NCBI GenBank assembly: GCA_913043805.1
Contig: CAJWMX010000015.1
Location: forward strand, 1 to 16,819
Length of the DNA stretch: 16,819 nucleotides
Direction of reading: 5' to 3'
Origin: an uncultured Acidobacteriota bacterium
GTDB lineage: Bacteria; Acidobacteriota; Vicinamibacteria; Vicinamibacterales; UBA8438
Shown: positions 7,899-14,210 of the stretch, piece by piece
How positions within the stretch are numbered: position 1 is the stretch's first letter
Layout: each line of letters starts with the position of its first letter
Position numbers and translations under genes: made by a program
The notes under the pieces: model-generated
What the model was told of the DNA's origin: nothing
What the model saw: only the letters and a program-made list of their open reading frames with translations
Database searches by the model: none

Positions 7899-8070
7899 GT
7901 GGCCAGCGACCGGGCCAGGTTTCACACCACGCGCTGGAGCGCGTCGTTCGCGCCGCCGGGGGCGGCGATCCGGAAGCCGCGCGGGCCGCCCTGGGAATCC
8001 TCTGCGAGACCTACTGGTATCCCCTCTACACCTTTCTTCGGAAGTCGGGTCACGAGGCTGCCGAACGCGA
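7899..8070 (+). pseudogene. Remnant of an ECF-type RNA polymerase sigma factor (frameshifted, truncated)
   Basis: A GTG at 7899 with GGGCGGGAG just upstream begins MASDRARFHTTRWS. After AGC (7938-7940) two extra bases (GC, 7941-7942) shift the frame. Reading from 7943 in the new frame gives VVRAAGGGDPEAARAALG, then ILCETYWYPLYTFLRKSGHE. Together this is the N-terminal region 2 of the 'FHTTRWS.V..A......AR.AL..LC..YWYPLY.F.R..G' sigma factors common in Acidobacteriota, Planctomycetota and Verrucomicrobiota. The similarity stops at about 8070, exactly at the stop codon of the convergent beta-propeller gene. The rest of region 2, and regions 3-4, are absent, so no functional sigma factor can be made. 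Recognition of the family is from memory of its motif, not from a search. Confidence 0.72.
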
Positions 8071-8071
8071 G

Positions 8072-9424
8072 TTAGTCGACCCAGCGGAAGGCGCTGATCG
8101 CCTCCAGTTCGCGTACGAACACCCCGTCGCCGCTGACGGCCAGGTGCCCCCAGGTGGTCTGGTGGGCCACTTCACGCTCGTCGATGAGGTCGAACCGGTC
8201 CGGTGAGGCGCCGATCAACCGAAGCGTCCCCTCGGAGTCGAGCGTGAGCATCCGATCGCCCTGGTAGACCATGCTCCAGTAGTCGGCCATCGAACGGGTG
8301 CGCCAGTTCTCCGCCCCGGTCCGGAGGTCGATGCTGGCCAAGCGGCCGTTGCCGAGGTGCTGGTAGACGTGGTCGCCCACGACGAGCGGGGAGGACATGT
8401 AGCCCGAGCCCTTGCTCGTCCAGACCGTCTCGACTTCGAAACTGACCGTCTCGTCGGAATCGACCGACAGCGGATCCACCCTCGTGGGCCGGAAGAAGAA
8501 GGACCCGTTGCGGTACTGGCTGATGAAGATGCCCCCGTCGTAGACCGTCGGGGTCACGATGTTCATGCCCCGGAAGTTGGGTACCGACTGCTGCCAGAGC
8601 ACGTCGCCCGATTCGAGGTCGACACCGGCCAGCTCTGACCGCGTGAACACGACCACCTGAAGGACGCCGTCGAGTTCCGCCACGATCGGTGATGAGAACG
8701 CACCGTCGTTCATGACCGAACCGCCACCCACGACGGTCCTCCACACCACGGCGCCAGTGACCGGGTCTACCTTGATCAAACCGTTCGACGCCTGTGCGAA
8801 GAGCGCCCCCTCGGCCAGCATCGGCGAGGAGGCGAACCCGAAGGACGGCGTCCCCCCGCCCAGAGTGTCCGGCACGTCGAGCACCCAGCGGTCCTGCCCG
8901 GTCTCGGCGTCGAGCGCCCGGAGCACCTCCTTCATGTCACCGAGATAGAGCGTCTCTCCATCGAACGCCGGGGTCGAACGCTCCCAGTCACCGCTGCGTG
9001 CGGCATAGAACGGCACGCGGCCCTCGGCCAGCCACTCTCGCCGCCAGACCTCCTCGCCGGTCTCGCGGTCAAGCGCCCTGACGCGCGCCAACGTCTCGTC
9101 GATCGTCTCCATCACGAAGACCCGGTCCGCCGACACGATCGGTCCGCCATAGCCTTTGCCCAGTTCGACCCGCCACATCGGCTCGAGTCCCTCGAGCGTG
9201 TCGGGCCACCTCGCCCCCTCGATCCGTCCGTCGCGGTCGGGTCCGCGCCACTGTGACCACGCCGGCGCGGCATCGTCGTCGGCTTCGCTCCGTTCGGATC
9301 GAGCCGACATCTCGGCCGACACGAGGTAGCCGGCCGTTGCCGACACCTGAAAGGCCAGTACGGCCGCCACGACGGTCAGCCAGCGGGTGGAGGTGGAAGA
9401 AGCGCTCGCAGGGTAGTTGGACAT
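8072..9424 (-). CDS. PQQ-type (BamB-like) beta-propeller repeat protein with N-terminal membrane segment
   Basis: A 450-residue protein with an N-terminal hydrophobic segment (RWLTVVAAVLAFQVSATAGYLV, about residues 14-35) that should anchor or export it. The rest is a WD-like propeller of PQQ repeats: WSQWRGPDRDGRIEG at the start of the mature part, then repeated blades such as VRALDRETGEEVWRR, LRALDAETGQDRWVLDVP, IKVDPVTGAVVWRT, AGVDLESGDVLWQQ and ASIDLRTGAENWRT. There is no sign of a quinoprotein dehydrogenase active site, so it is a structural or binding propeller of unknown partner. ATG 9424 is chosen over an in-frame ATG at 9484: it has AAGAGG six bases upstream, whereas 9484 lies inside the promoter. 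It is divergent from the B12-binding regulator and a likely target of it. Confidence 0.85.
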   Translation of the reverse strand: MSNYPASASSTSTRWLTVVAAVLAFQVSATAGYLVSAEMSARSERSEADDDAAPAWSQWRGPDRDGRIEGARWPDTLEGLEPMWRVELGKGYGGPIVSADRVFVMETIDETLARVRALDRETGEEVWRREWLAEGRVPFYAARSGDWERSTPAFDGETLYLGDMKEVLRALDAETGQDRWVLDVPDTLGGGTPSFGFASSPMLAEGALFAQASNGLIKVDPVTGAVVWRTVVGGGSVMNDGAFSSPIVAELDGVLQVVVFTRSELAGVDLESGDVLWQQSVPNFRGMNIVTPTVYDGGIFISQYRNGSFFFRPTRVDPLSVDSDETVSFEVETVWTSKGSGYMSSPLVVGDHVYQHLGNGRLASIDLRTGAENWRTRSMADYWSMVYQGDRMLTLDSEGTLRLIGASPDRFDLIDEREVAHQTTWGHLAVSGDGVFVRELEAISAFRWVD

Positions 9425-9430
9425 CGACAA

Positions 9431-9436
9431 CCTCTT
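9431..9436 (-). promoter_or_regulatory. Ribosome binding site of the beta-propeller gene
   Basis: Minus-strand AAGAGG (9436-9431) lies six bases before ATG 9424 and decides that start against the upstream ATG 9484. Confidence 0.55.
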
Positions 9437-9465
9437 CTTCTTCGTGATCGCGACAGCGAGAGATG

Positions 9466-9494
9466 ATGTTAATGTTCTATTCACATATTGTCAA
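9466..9494 (-). promoter_or_regulatory. Strong sigma70-type promoter of the beta-propeller gene
   Basis: On the minus strand a perfect -35 TTGACA (9494-9489) and TAACAT (9471-9466; 4/6) are separated by 17 bases. The expected transcript start near 9459 gives a leader of about 35 bases carrying the RBS. This is the best promoter match I found in the window and lies in its only clearly AT-rich stretch. Confidence 0.65.
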
Positions 9495-9497
9495 TAT
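9467..9497. promoter_or_regulatory. Candidate operator: inverted repeat and three 11-bp-phased elements over the promoter
   Basis: ATATTG-T-CAATAT (9485-9497) is a perfect 6-bp inverted repeat with a one-base centre, covering the -35 box. On the minus strand, TTGACA (from 9494), TGAATA (from 9483) and TTAACA (from 9472) recur at exactly 11-base steps between the -35 and -10. CarH-type regulators are known to bind operators with 11-bp direct repeats overlapping a promoter, so the divergently encoded CarH-like protein is the natural candidate ligand. The positions and repeats are seen; binding is inference. Confidence 0.4.
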
Positions 9498-9550
9498 AAT
9501 GCATTTAATATACGTTGCTACGTTCAGGTTTTGTCGTTAACATAGAGCCA

Positions 9551-10468
9551 GTGTCAGATCAATATCTGTACAAGATGAGAACAGTGACGCGGGAAACAGG
9601 ATTCTCCCCCGCCGTCCTCCGGGCATGGGAGCGCCGCTACGACCTGCTGCACCCGAAGCGTGGTCCGGGCGGACACCGGCTGTTCACAACCGACGATCTG
9701 GCCGTGCTGAAGCTGGTGCGCCGCCGCATGCACGAGGGACGAAGCATCGGAGAAATCGCGCTCGCCGGTCGTGACGGGTTGTTGGCGGAGGCTCGGGACG
9801 TCACCGCGGGTCCGCAACCGGGATCCGAGCCTGCCACGATGGAGGCGCTTCGGACTCGGGCCATTGCCGCGACACTCGAGCTCGACGCCGCCGGCATCGA
9901 GCTGGTCCTCGACGAGGCCTTCGCCCGGGTGGCCCCCACCCAGGTCATCCAGGAACTGATCGAACCGGTGGCGCTCGAGATCGGGGAACACTGGGCGCAC
10001 GGGCGCTGCACCGTGGCGCACGAGCACCTCACGAGTGGCATCTTCCGACACCGTCTGAGAAAGCTGGTCGAGACCTCAGCCCGCCGTTCGACCAACCGGC
10101 GACCGGTCATCTTCGCGTGCCTCCCCGACGAGCTGCACGATCTTGGGCTTCTGGCCCTGGCCTACCAGTGCGCGCAGCACGGGATCCACCCGTGCTACCT
10201 CGGCCCCAGCCTGCCCTTCGAGGACCTGGAAGCCGCGTGCGATCAGCTTCGCCCCACCGCGATCGTGCTGTCGGTCACCCGGCGGGCCACCTACGACATG
10301 CACCAGGGCGCGCTCCTCGACGTCGTCCGCCGCCTCGCCGCCGCGACGCGGATTCTCGTCGGCGGACAAGGCACTCCCTCCGAAGACCGGGCGTTGTCGG
10401 CCGCCGGCGCACGCCTGTTTCGGGGAGAACGCTCGCGTGAAGTGCTGCTCGCGGAACTGATCGGTTGA
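9551..10468 (+). CDS. CarH/LitR-like MerR-family regulator with B12-binding photosensory domain
   Basis: A transcription factor of about 305 residues. Residues 8-75 are a MerR winged helix (RAWERRYDLL, then GPGGHRLFTTDDL, about 24-50). Residues about 95-180 match the helical cap of cobalamin-binding sensors, with the CarH motif W-x9-EH as Trp148, Glu158 and His159. Residues about 185-305 are the Rossmann B12 domain with the lower-ligand motif E-x-H-x-x-G (His196 in DELHDLG), CYLGPSLP (215-222) and VGGQGTPSE (270-278). In Thermus CarH, adenosylcobalamin-bound tetramers repress in the dark and light breaks the Co-C bond. Here Ala149 occupies the position of CarH His132, with His150 next to it. 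The start is GTG 9551 or possibly ATG 9575; neither has a clear Shine-Dalgarno sequence. It is divergent from the beta-propeller gene and upstream of the methyltransferase-folB series. Confidence 0.87.
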   Translation: MSDQYLYKMRTVTRETGFSPAVLRAWERRYDLLHPKRGPGGHRLFTTDDLAVLKLVRRRMHEGRSIGEIALAGRDGLLAEARDVTAGPQPGSEPATMEALRTRAIAATLELDAAGIELVLDEAFARVAPTQVIQELIEPVALEIGEHWAHGRCTVAHEHLTSGIFRHRLRKLVETSARRSTNRRPVIFACLPDELHDLGLLALAYQCAQHGIHPCYLGPSLPFEDLEAACDQLRPTAIVLSVTRRATYDMHQGALLDVVRRLAAATRILVGGQGTPSEDRALSAAGARLFRGERSREVLLAELIG

Positions 10469-10476
10469 GGCCCACG

Positions 10477-10499
10477 GAGGCGTGAAGCGCGACCGCCTC
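10477..10499 (+). other. Small hairpin between the B12 regulator and the methyltransferase
   Basis: GAGGCG (10477-10482) pairs perfectly with CGCCTC (10494-10499) across an 11-base loop in the 49-base gap. No U-tract follows, so an intrinsic terminator is doubtful. It could weaken read-through or mask the GTG at 10482. Confidence 0.25.
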
Positions 10500-10517
10500 T
10501 GGTATCCTCGCCCCACC

Positions 10518-11339
10518 ATGCCGCCGACCGACGCGGGGCCAGACAGCGGCGCCCAGTACGACCGCTTCGCGGACATCTACGGCGTCTGGACGGATACGGC
10601 GCCGGCAGCCGGCGCGAACCAGACGTTCTACTGCCAGCTGTACAACGAGACCGCCGGTCCAGTGGTCGAGCTTGGCGTCGGCGATGGGCGCATCGCGGTA
10701 GAAGCGGCGCGGCAGGGCGCCCACCTCGTCGGCATCGACGCGTCGAGCCGGATGCTCGAGCGGTGCCGAACCCGAGCCGACGCGGCAGGCGTCAGCGAAC
10801 GACTGGCATTGCAGCAGGCCGATTTCCGGACCTTCGAGCTCGCTGCTCCCGCCTCACTGATCGCATTGCCCTATCACAGCCTAGGCCACCTCACGACCCT
10901 CGAGGACAAGCGGCGGGCGGTGGAACGGATCTTCGGTCAACTCCGCCCCGGTGGGCGGTTCGTCTTCGACGACTTCGTCGTGACCGACCAGCGACGCGCC
11001 CACATGCGACAGGCGCAGCTCCGGGCTGTCTATCAGGCGCCTGATGGCACCGACAGGCTGCTGTGGGTGACTTCGCTGCTCGACGACTCGGCGCAGCGCA
11101 TCACGGTGATCACCTGGGAAGACACACTCGATGCAGCGGGACAACAGCTAGAGCGACGGTATCGCAAGCTGGAGCTGAGCTGGCTGACACCAGACCAGGC
11201 CCGCGCTCTCCTCGAGGCGGCCGGCTTCGAGATCGAGTCGTGCTGGGGCGACTTCGACCGGACGCCATTTGACCCGGTCGAGGCAGAGGAACAGATCTGG
11301 GTCGCCCGCCGGCCTCACGCCGGGAGTCAGGTCGCATGA
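10518..11339 (+). CDS. Class I SAM-dependent methyltransferase
   Basis: A cytoplasmic Rossmann-fold methyltransferase of about 273 residues. AQYDRFADIYGVW near the N-terminus precedes motif I, VVELGVGDGRIAVEAARQG (the glycine-rich SAM loop), then LVGIDASSRMLERC with the acidic residue at the end of strand 2, FRTFELAAPASLIALPYHSLGHL (motif IV region) and the RPGGRFVFDDFV post-motif. The substrate is unknown; the domain resembles small-molecule or lipid/quinone methyltransferases. ATG 10518 is preferred over GTG 10482, whose GGAGG is only one base away and whose extension looks non-family. A TATCCT hexamer ends nine bases before the ATG, so the message may be nearly leaderless. The last four bases overlap the folB start (ATGA), so the two are coupled. 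Confidence 0.85.
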   Translation: MPPTDAGPDSGAQYDRFADIYGVWTDTAPAAGANQTFYCQLYNETAGPVVELGVGDGRIAVEAARQGAHLVGIDASSRMLERCRTRADAAGVSERLALQQADFRTFELAAPASLIALPYHSLGHLTTLEDKRRAVERIFGQLRPGGRFVFDDFVVTDQRRAHMRQAQLRAVYQAPDGTDRLLWVTSLLDDSAQRITVITWEDTLDAAGQQLERRYRKLELSWLTPDQARALLEAAGFEIESCWGDFDRTPFDPVEAEEQIWVARRPHAGSQVA

Positions 11340-11695
11340 AGGGAACCGCCGGTCTTCGCGACCTGGAAGTGCAGTGCGTGATCGGGGTCTACGACCACGA
11401 ACGCACGGCGCCCCAACCGCTACAGATCGACATCGAGCTGGACTACGACCTCGCGGCCGCGGCAGCGTCTGACCAGCTGCAGGACGCCGTCGACTACGAC
11501 GGCGTGGCTCGTACGATCACGACACTGGCCGAGCAACGCGGCTACCAGCTACTCGAAGCGCTAGCCGAGGCCGTCGTCACGCGCCTGTTCGAGGAGCTGC
11601 CCGCCGTACAGGCAATCCGCATGGAGATCCGGAAACCGCGCGCCGTCCCGGCAGCTGCTGCCTCCTTCGTCCGGGTGAAGCGCGAACGCCCATGA
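11336..11695 (+). CDS. folB: Dihydroneopterin aldolase family protein
   Basis: A 119-residue T-fold enzyme that cleaves 7,8-dihydroneopterin to 6-hydroxymethyl-dihydropterin and glycolaldehyde in folate synthesis; some homologues epimerise or oxygenate the pterin instead. The active-site residues of known FolB enzymes are in place: Glu22 (GVYDHER), Tyr54 (VDYDGV), Glu74 (LLEALAE) and Lys100 (IRKPRAVP), with positions essentially those of the Staphylococcus aureus enzyme. Length is typical. ATG 11336 overlaps the methyltransferase stop by four bases, and its own stop overlaps the next ATG by four, so the three genes form one translationally coupled unit. No other folate synthesis gene such as folK, folP or folE is in the window. 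Confidence 0.92.
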   Translation: MKGTAGLRDLEVQCVIGVYDHERTAPQPLQIDIELDYDLAAAAASDQLQDAVDYDGVARTITTLAEQRGYQLLEALAEAVVTRLFEELPAVQAIRMEIRKPRAVPAAAASFVRVKRERP

Positions 11696-12420
11696 CGACC
11701 TCCGACACCCCGGTCGCCGTGGTCACCGGTGGCGCCCGTCGGCTCGGCCGCCGACTGGCGCTACGCGCCGCGGCCCGCGGCTACGACCTGGTCGTCCTCT
11801 ATCGCAGCTCGGCCGAAGGCGCCGCGTCGCTCGAAGACGAGGTCCGGGCGCTCGGCCGCGCGGCGCGCGCGGTCAAGGCCGACGTCTCCCGGGAAGAGGA
11901 GGTCCGATCGGTGTTCGCCGAGATCGCCAGGACGCAGGGACGCGTCGATCTCCTGATCAACAACGTCGGCAACTACAACCCCCAGCAGGTCACCGAGCTG
12001 GACCCGACGGTCTGGGATGCGACCCTCGCGGCGAACCTGTCTGGCGCCTACTACTGCTGTTACCACGCGCTGCAGCAGATGCCCGACGGTGGCAGCATCG
12101 TGAACATCGGCATGGCCGGGCTCGAGGGGATTCGGGCCAACACCCGCGGCGCCGACTACTTCGTCAGCAAGACCGGACTGCTCGTCCTGACCCGCGCGCT
12201 CGCGAAGGGCTACGCCGACCGTCGGATCCGGGTGAACATGGTGTCGCCGGGGCAGCTGGAGAACTCGATCGACCTCCCGCCCCCTGACGAGATCGGCCGG
12301 TGGGTGCCGCTCGGCCGCGCCGGCACGCTCGACGAGGTGGCCGACGCCGTCGAGTACCTCCTCGACGCCCCCTATATCACCGGCGCCAACATCGACATCG
12401 CCGGGGGATACCGGCTCTAG
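11692..12420 (+). CDS. Pteridine-reductase-like short-chain dehydrogenase
   Basis: A 242-residue SDR. The cofactor loop TGGARRLG (12-19) and the LYRSS stretch (36-40, Arg/Ser favouring NADPH) resemble PTR1/FolM pteridine reductases rather than generic fatty-acid SDRs. NNVG (90-93), Asn115, Tyr156 and Lys160 (YFVSK) and the PG turn (186-187) are present. The usual catalytic Ser before the Tyr is missing: IVNIGMAGLEG has Gly/Met there. PTR1 also departs from Ser at this step, using an Asp. Placement directly after folB, with a four-base ATGA overlap, supports reduction of a dihydropterin or dihydrofolate; the exact substrate is inferred. FolM is the nearest named relative I would suggest, without certainty. 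Confidence 0.8.
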   Translation: MTTSDTPVAVVTGGARRLGRRLALRAAARGYDLVVLYRSSAEGAASLEDEVRALGRAARAVKADVSREEEVRSVFAEIARTQGRVDLLINNVGNYNPQQVTELDPTVWDATLAANLSGAYYCCYHALQQMPDGGSIVNIGMAGLEGIRANTRGADYFVSKTGLLVLTRALAKGYADRRIRVNMVSPGQLENSIDLPPPDEIGRWVPLGRAGTLDEVADAVEYLLDAPYITGANIDIAGGYRL

Positions 12421-12442
12421 GGCCCACGCGCCCTGGCAACCC

Positions 12443-13597
12443 GTGAGGACCACGCAAGCGACGAGCCTCGTCCCTCTGTGGAACCGGCAGGAGGAGTGGC
12501 GCCGGCGCCTGGCCATGATCGCCGCGGCCCGGGACTTCCTCTACGCCTCGACCTACTACCTGGAGTACGACCAATACGGCACCGAGTTCCTGGATGCTCT
12601 CGATGAGGCGTGCCGTCGCGGCGTCGCCGTGAACCTGCTCATCGACGGCTTCGGTCAGACGCTCGGTGGGGTGCTGATGACCGACGAGGCCACGCGGGCC
12701 CTGGCGTCGCGCCTGGACCAGCTTCGACAGGCCGGGGCTACGGTCACCATCTACCGTCCCGGATTCCTGATCCAGCGACGGCTGGGCGGAGGGCAGCACG
12801 TCAAGATCCAGGTATCGGAGTCCGCCGAGGCCATCTTCGGCAGCAGCAACATCACCGCCAGCTCGTTCGAGCATTGGCACGAGTTCTCCGTCGCCCTGCA
12901 GGGGCCCGTCGTCCCCGTCCTGCTCGAGAGCTATCGCGAGTTGGGCGGAGCCGTCGACGAGTCGCACCTCGCCCAGCTCCGCCTGACGGCGGCAACCGGA
13001 TCGGAATCGGCGCTCGACTACTGGTTCTGCAACCCGAACCTCGGGCAGGGGCGGCTCGGTCCGCTGGGCTGGCGAGGGACAAACGAGGTCACGGACCGCA
13101 TGGTGGCGCTGATGGACGGGGCGTGCACCTCGGTCAAACTGACCGCGTTCTACTTCAAACCGATCCCTCCGCTGCTCGACGCCGTCGAGGCCGCGGCTCG
13201 ACGTGGCGTCCGGGTCGAGGTATACCATTCCCACCGGGACGCGCTCGACGCCACCGACTTGGCCTGGATCGCCGCCGCAGCCACCTACGACCGGTTACTC
13301 GAGACGGGGGTGCACATCTGGGAGCATCGAAACGGCGAACACTCGAAGATCGTGCTCGTCGACGACGAACGAGTGTCGTTCGGCAGCTACAACTTCGAGG
13401 ACGCGGCTCACGATCGCCTCGCCGAAGCGATGCTCGAAACGACCGACGACGCGATGGTCGCGGCCGCTCGACAGATCTTCGATGAGCTGGCCGCGGATTC
13501 GGCCCAGGTGGCGGTAACGCCGACGTTCCGCGACGCACTGAGCCCGGTCCTCCGGCTCCGGCTCGCAGTGATGCGACACTTCAAGCGCTGGATGTGA
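12443..13597 (+). CDS. Phospholipase D-like / cardiolipin-synthase-like protein
   Basis: A 384-residue protein with two PLD domains. The C-terminal HKD motif is complete: His300, Lys302 and Asp307 (HSKIVLVDD), followed by GSYNF (314-318). The N-terminal one keeps His119 and Lys121 (QHVKIQV) and GSSN (133-136) but has Glu126 in place of the usual Asp. PLD enzymes transfer phosphatidyl groups through a His-phospho intermediate, as in cardiolipin synthesis or phospholipid hydrolysis; some are nucleases. There is no signal peptide or transmembrane helix. The basic C-terminus RLRLAVMRHFKRWM could associate with the membrane surface. GTG 12443 starts 22 bases after the SDR stop, so the gene is probably in the same operon. 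Lipid synthase is favoured over nuclease by the GSxN patterns, moderately. Confidence 0.8.
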   Translation: MRTTQATSLVPLWNRQEEWRRRLAMIAAARDFLYASTYYLEYDQYGTEFLDALDEACRRGVAVNLLIDGFGQTLGGVLMTDEATRALASRLDQLRQAGATVTIYRPGFLIQRRLGGGQHVKIQVSESAEAIFGSSNITASSFEHWHEFSVALQGPVVPVLLESYRELGGAVDESHLAQLRLTAATGSESALDYWFCNPNLGQGRLGPLGWRGTNEVTDRMVALMDGACTSVKLTAFYFKPIPPLLDAVEAAARRGVRVEVYHSHRDALDATDLAWIAAAATYDRLLETGVHIWEHRNGEHSKIVLVDDERVSFGSYNFEDAAHDRLAEAMLETTDDAMVAAARQIFDELAADSAQVAVTPTFRDALSPVLRLRLAVMRHFKRWM

Positions 13598-13598
13598 C

Positions 13599-14186
13599 GT
13601 GACCGAGTCCGACCTGCGATTCACCGAGATCGAGCACAAGTTCGTGGTCGACGAGCAGTTCGACCTCGCGGCCTTCGACGAGATCTTGACGTCGCTGGGA
13701 CCGACCCGACGGACGACGCTCCAGGTGCGCGACCGGTATTTCCTGACCGGCGCCGGCAAGGAGCGACGGTTTCTCGTCCGCCACCGCTTCGACCCGGAGC
13801 TGCACCACCTCACGCTCAAGACCCTCGAGAACGACCCGCAGATCCGCACCGAGGTCAACCTCGACCTGGGCCACCACGCCGGCAACCAGGCCGACCGGGT
13901 GGATGCGTTTCTCGCGCCGTTCGGGGTGGAATGGCAGGACAGCCTGCTGAAGGACCTCGACGTGTGGTATTTCCCGGACGCGGAGGTGGTGCACTACCAG
14001 GCGCGGGGCGGAGGCCGGGCGGTGCGCTGCGTCGAATTCGAGGCGACAGGACACGAGCACGTCGACGCGGCATTGGCGGCAATCGAGCGCTACGAGGGCG
14101 CCACCGGCCTCGTCGCATCGGAGCGAGAGCGACGCTCGCTGCCCGAGCTGCTGTTCCCGGAGGTCGCCGCTGTGTTTCGTGGCTGA
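13599..14186 (+). CDS. CYTH-domain (triphosphate tunnel) protein
   Basis: A 195-residue protein with features of the CYTH/TTM fold: the diagnostic ExExK near the N-terminus (Glu10, Glu12, Lys14 in TEIEHKF), DRYF (45-48), Arg61/Arg63 in VRHRF, LTLKT (71-75), RTEVNL (83-88) and VEFE (145-148). These charged residues line a tunnel that binds triphosphate and metal. Known members hydrolyse tripolyphosphate or thiamine triphosphate, make cAMP (class IV cyclases) or act on polyphosphate. Nothing here identifies which. GTG 13599 follows the PLD-like stop by one base, so the two are surely co-translated. It ends the series; a convergent sulfatase remnant follows after 24 bases. Confidence 0.78.
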   Translation: MTESDLRFTEIEHKFVVDEQFDLAAFDEILTSLGPTRRTTLQVRDRYFLTGAGKERRFLVRHRFDPELHHLTLKTLENDPQIRTEVNLDLGHHAGNQADRVDAFLAPFGVEWQDSLLKDLDVWYFPDAEVVHYQARGGGRAVRCVEFEATGHEHVDAALAAIERYEGATGLVASERERRSLPELLFPEVAAVFRG

Positions 14187-14210
14187 ACGCGTCCCCTGTT
14201 CCTGAGCCGA

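Noticed and set aside
7849..8097. 82-residue plus-strand reading frame over the sigma remnant
   Set aside because: It is in neither of the two frames that carry sigma similarity and is Arg/Pro/Ser rich; the pseudogene interpretation explains the DNA better.
9425..9484. N-terminal extension of the beta-propeller protein to ATG 9484
   Set aside because: That ATG lies between the -35 and -10 of the strong promoter, and ATG 9424 has an RBS and a normal signal-like N-terminus.
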